6,855 bases of DNA from Lysobacteraceae bacterium (GTDB lineage: Bacteria > Pseudomonadota > Gammaproteobacteria > Xanthomonadales > Xanthomonadaceae), in assembly GCA_004173415.1 (NCBI GenBank), contig SEHC01000103.1, positions 1 through 6,855 on the forward strand, given 5' to 3'. A program made the translations under genes and the position numbers. Of the stretch, positions 5,887 to 6,855 are shown in pieces. The stretch's first letter is position 1; the number at the start of each line of letters is the position of its first letter. The notes beneath the pieces were generated by a model that made no database searches, had not been told where the DNA came from, and saw only the letters and a list, made by a program, of their open reading frames with translations.

Positions 5887-6717
5887 ATGAAGCCTCTGTT
5901 CTGCATCGCCGCGTTGCTGGCGACCGTCAGCCTTTCCGCCTGCGCGCAGGCCCCGCAGCCCGGCCAGCCGGCCAAGCCGGCCGCCGCGCCCGCCAGCGGC
6001 GCGGCCCCCGCCGCCGGCACCGCCGACGCCCGCGCCCGCCAGGCCCTGCAGTCGCTCAATCCGCAGATCAGGGTCGACTACGTCGGCCAATCCGAACTGC
6101 CGGGCTTCCGTGAAGTCATCGTCGGCGGCCAGGTGGCCCTGGTCAGCGACGACGGCAAGTACCTGGTCCAGGGAACGGTGCTGGACATCGCCGCCAAGAA
6201 GGAGCTGACCCAGTCCAGCCCGGCGCTGGCGAAATACAGGCTGGACCTGCTCAACACGATCAAGGCCAAGGACCGCATCATCTTCGCCCCGCCCGGCAAG
6301 GCCGAATACACGGTCAGCGTGTTCACCGACATCGAATGCGGCTACTGCCGCAAGCTGCACAGCGAACTGGCCGAATACCACAAGCTGGGCATCGCCATCG
6401 AATACATGGCGTTCCCGCGCATGGGACTGGGCAGCCAGGACCACCGCGACATGATTTCGGTGTGGTGCGCCAGCGACCGCAAGCAGGCCCTGACCAATGC
6501 CAAGGCAGGCCGCCCGGTCGTGGCCAAGACCTGCACCAGCCCGGTCGACGCCGAGTTCGACGTCGGCAAGCGCCTGGGCATCAGCGGTACCCCGGCGGTC
6601 TTCGCCCCCGACGGTACCCAGCTGGGCGGCTACCTGCCCCCAGAGCAGATGCGCGCCGCCCTGGACGAGCTGGCCGGCAAGCCGGCCGCCGCCGCTGCCC
6701 CGGCCGGCATGCCGTAG
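5887..6717 (+). CDS. dsbC: DsbC-family thiol:disulfide isomerase, predicted lipoprotein
   Basis: A periplasmic isomerase that reshuffles wrong disulfides; in E. coli it is a V-shaped homodimer kept reduced by DsbD. The product is 276 aa. A type II signal peptide ends in lipobox LSAC with C19 as the predicted lipidated residue; A20 at +2 would predict outer-membrane sorting. Residues 20-48 are a Pro/Ala/Gly-rich linker. A dimerisation domain follows at about 49-115 and a thioredoxin fold at about 135-262. The active site is CGYC at 151-154 and the cis-proline is in GTP (234-236). C194 and C216 lie 43 and 65 residues after C151, the same offsets as C141 and C163 from C98 in E. coli DsbC, which supports DsbC over DsbG. 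The tail is Ala/Pro-rich. E. coli DsbC is soluble with a cleaved signal peptide and lacks the linker. It follows xerD, as in E. coli, and is followed by a strong hairpin. Confidence 0.92.
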   Translation: MKPLFCIAALLATVSLSACAQAPQPGQPAKPAAAPASGAAPAAGTADARARQALQSLNPQIRVDYVGQSELPGFREVIVGGQVALVSDDGKYLVQGTVLDIAAKKELTQSSPALAKYRLDLLNTIKAKDRIIFAPPGKAEYTVSVFTDIECGYCRKLHSELAEYHKLGIAIEYMAFPRMGLGSQDHRDMISVWCASDRKQALTNAKAGRPVVAKTCTSPVDAEFDVGKRLGISGTPAVFAPDGTQLGGYLPPEQMRAALDELAGKPAAAAAPAGMP

Positions 6718-6739
6718 GCAACGCCGGTCCTGCAGCCCA

Positions 6740-6764
6740 CGAAGCCGGCCCCGCGCCGGCTTCG
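6740..6764 (+). terminator. GC hairpin at the end of dsbC
   Basis: CGAAGCCGGC (6740-6749) pairs perfectly over 10 bp with GCCGGCTTCG (6755-6764) around the 5-nt loop CCCGC. It begins 23 bp after the dsbC stop. It is the strongest hairpin in the window and well placed as a terminator. The U-tract is missing: CTACAATGG follows, so termination could be factor-assisted or the stem may only protect the 3' end. It also reads as a hairpin on the other strand. It occupies the -35 region of the purL promoter. Confidence 0.55.
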
Positions 6765-6765
6765 C

Positions 6766-6771
6766 TACAAT
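6766..6771 (+). promoter_or_regulatory. Candidate -10 box of purL
   Basis: TACAAT matches the sigma-70 -10 consensus at five of six positions and is followed by GGCGGG. The predicted start is near 6778, with a 25-nt leader before purL. The -35 location is inside the preceding hairpin and shows no TTGACA match. No PurR-like palindrome is apparent in this short stretch. Confidence 0.5.
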
Positions 6772-6802
6772 GGCGGGCCACGTTCCCCACGGTTTGCCGG
6801 AC

Positions 6803-6855
6803 ATGATCGTCCTCGAGGGCCAGTCGGCCCTGTCGCAGTTCCGCCGCGCGCGGCT
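6803..6855 (+). CDS. purL: Phosphoribosylformylglycinamidine synthase, 5' end only
   Basis: The first 17 codons read MIVLEGQSALSQFRRAR, followed by the first two bases of a Leu codon at the edge. This fits the N-terminus of large-type PurL (E. coli begins MMEILRGSPALSAFR), an ATP- and glutamine-dependent enzyme that converts FGAR to FGAM in purine biosynthesis. The G-S/Q-x-ALS-x-FR pattern is the recognisable piece. Only the start is visible, so the call rests on a short match plus the good upstream promoter box and the absence of stops. No Shine-Dalgarno is evident in the 25-nt leader. Confidence 0.75.
   Translation, partial: MIVLEGQSALSQFRRAR

Noticed and set aside
5677..6804. 375-codon minus-strand frame opposite dsbC
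   Set aside because: Antisense shadow of dsbC running through its promoter and terminator; no motifs.

Overview
The window reads as a piece of ordinary core chromosome from a GC-rich gammaproteobacterium. It most likely comes from the Xanthomonadaceae/Lysobacteraceae (Xanthomonas, Stenotrophomonas, Lysobacter, Pseudoxanthomonas group). The basis is the strong G/C bias at third codon positions, the sequence character of PepA, LptF/G, XerD and PurL, and the gene order holC-pepA / lptF-lptG / RDD / xerD-dsbC / purL, which I recall from that family. Genus cannot be fixed from the sequence alone.

Layout from left to right. On the minus strand, pepA (leucyl aminopeptidase) is followed by holC (DNA polymerase III chi subunit, cut by the left edge). 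The 79-bp gap between them holds a heptamer-repeat and stem-loop element. A 132-bp divergent region then leads to lptF-lptG on the plus strand. These overlap by ATGA and encode the two membrane subunits of the lipopolysaccharide export transporter. Convergent to lptG is a small RDD-family membrane protein gene on the minus strand. It is divergent from xerD across only 61 bp. xerD (chromosome-dimer resolvase) is followed by dsbC, a periplasmic disulfide isomerase that here appears to be a lipoprotein. A strong GC hairpin ends the dsbC unit and abuts the start of purL (purine synthesis, cut by the right edge). No stretch longer than 146 bp lacks a gene.

Functionally the genes are mostly independent housekeeping units: replication clamp-loader accessory, peptide turnover, LPS export, dimer resolution, periplasmic disulfide repair and purine biosynthesis. 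I saw no mobile element, CRISPR array, tRNA or rRNA, prophage or toxin-antitoxin module. I found no convincing new multi-gene system. The parts that ordinary annotation would miss are small and regulatory: a heptamer array touching the holC start; the xerD/RDD intergenic region, where both starts lack a Shine-Dalgarno and have TAnnnT boxes placed for leaderless transcription around a shared palindrome; a repeated TACAATnGCGGG promoter core; and the lipobox on DsbC.
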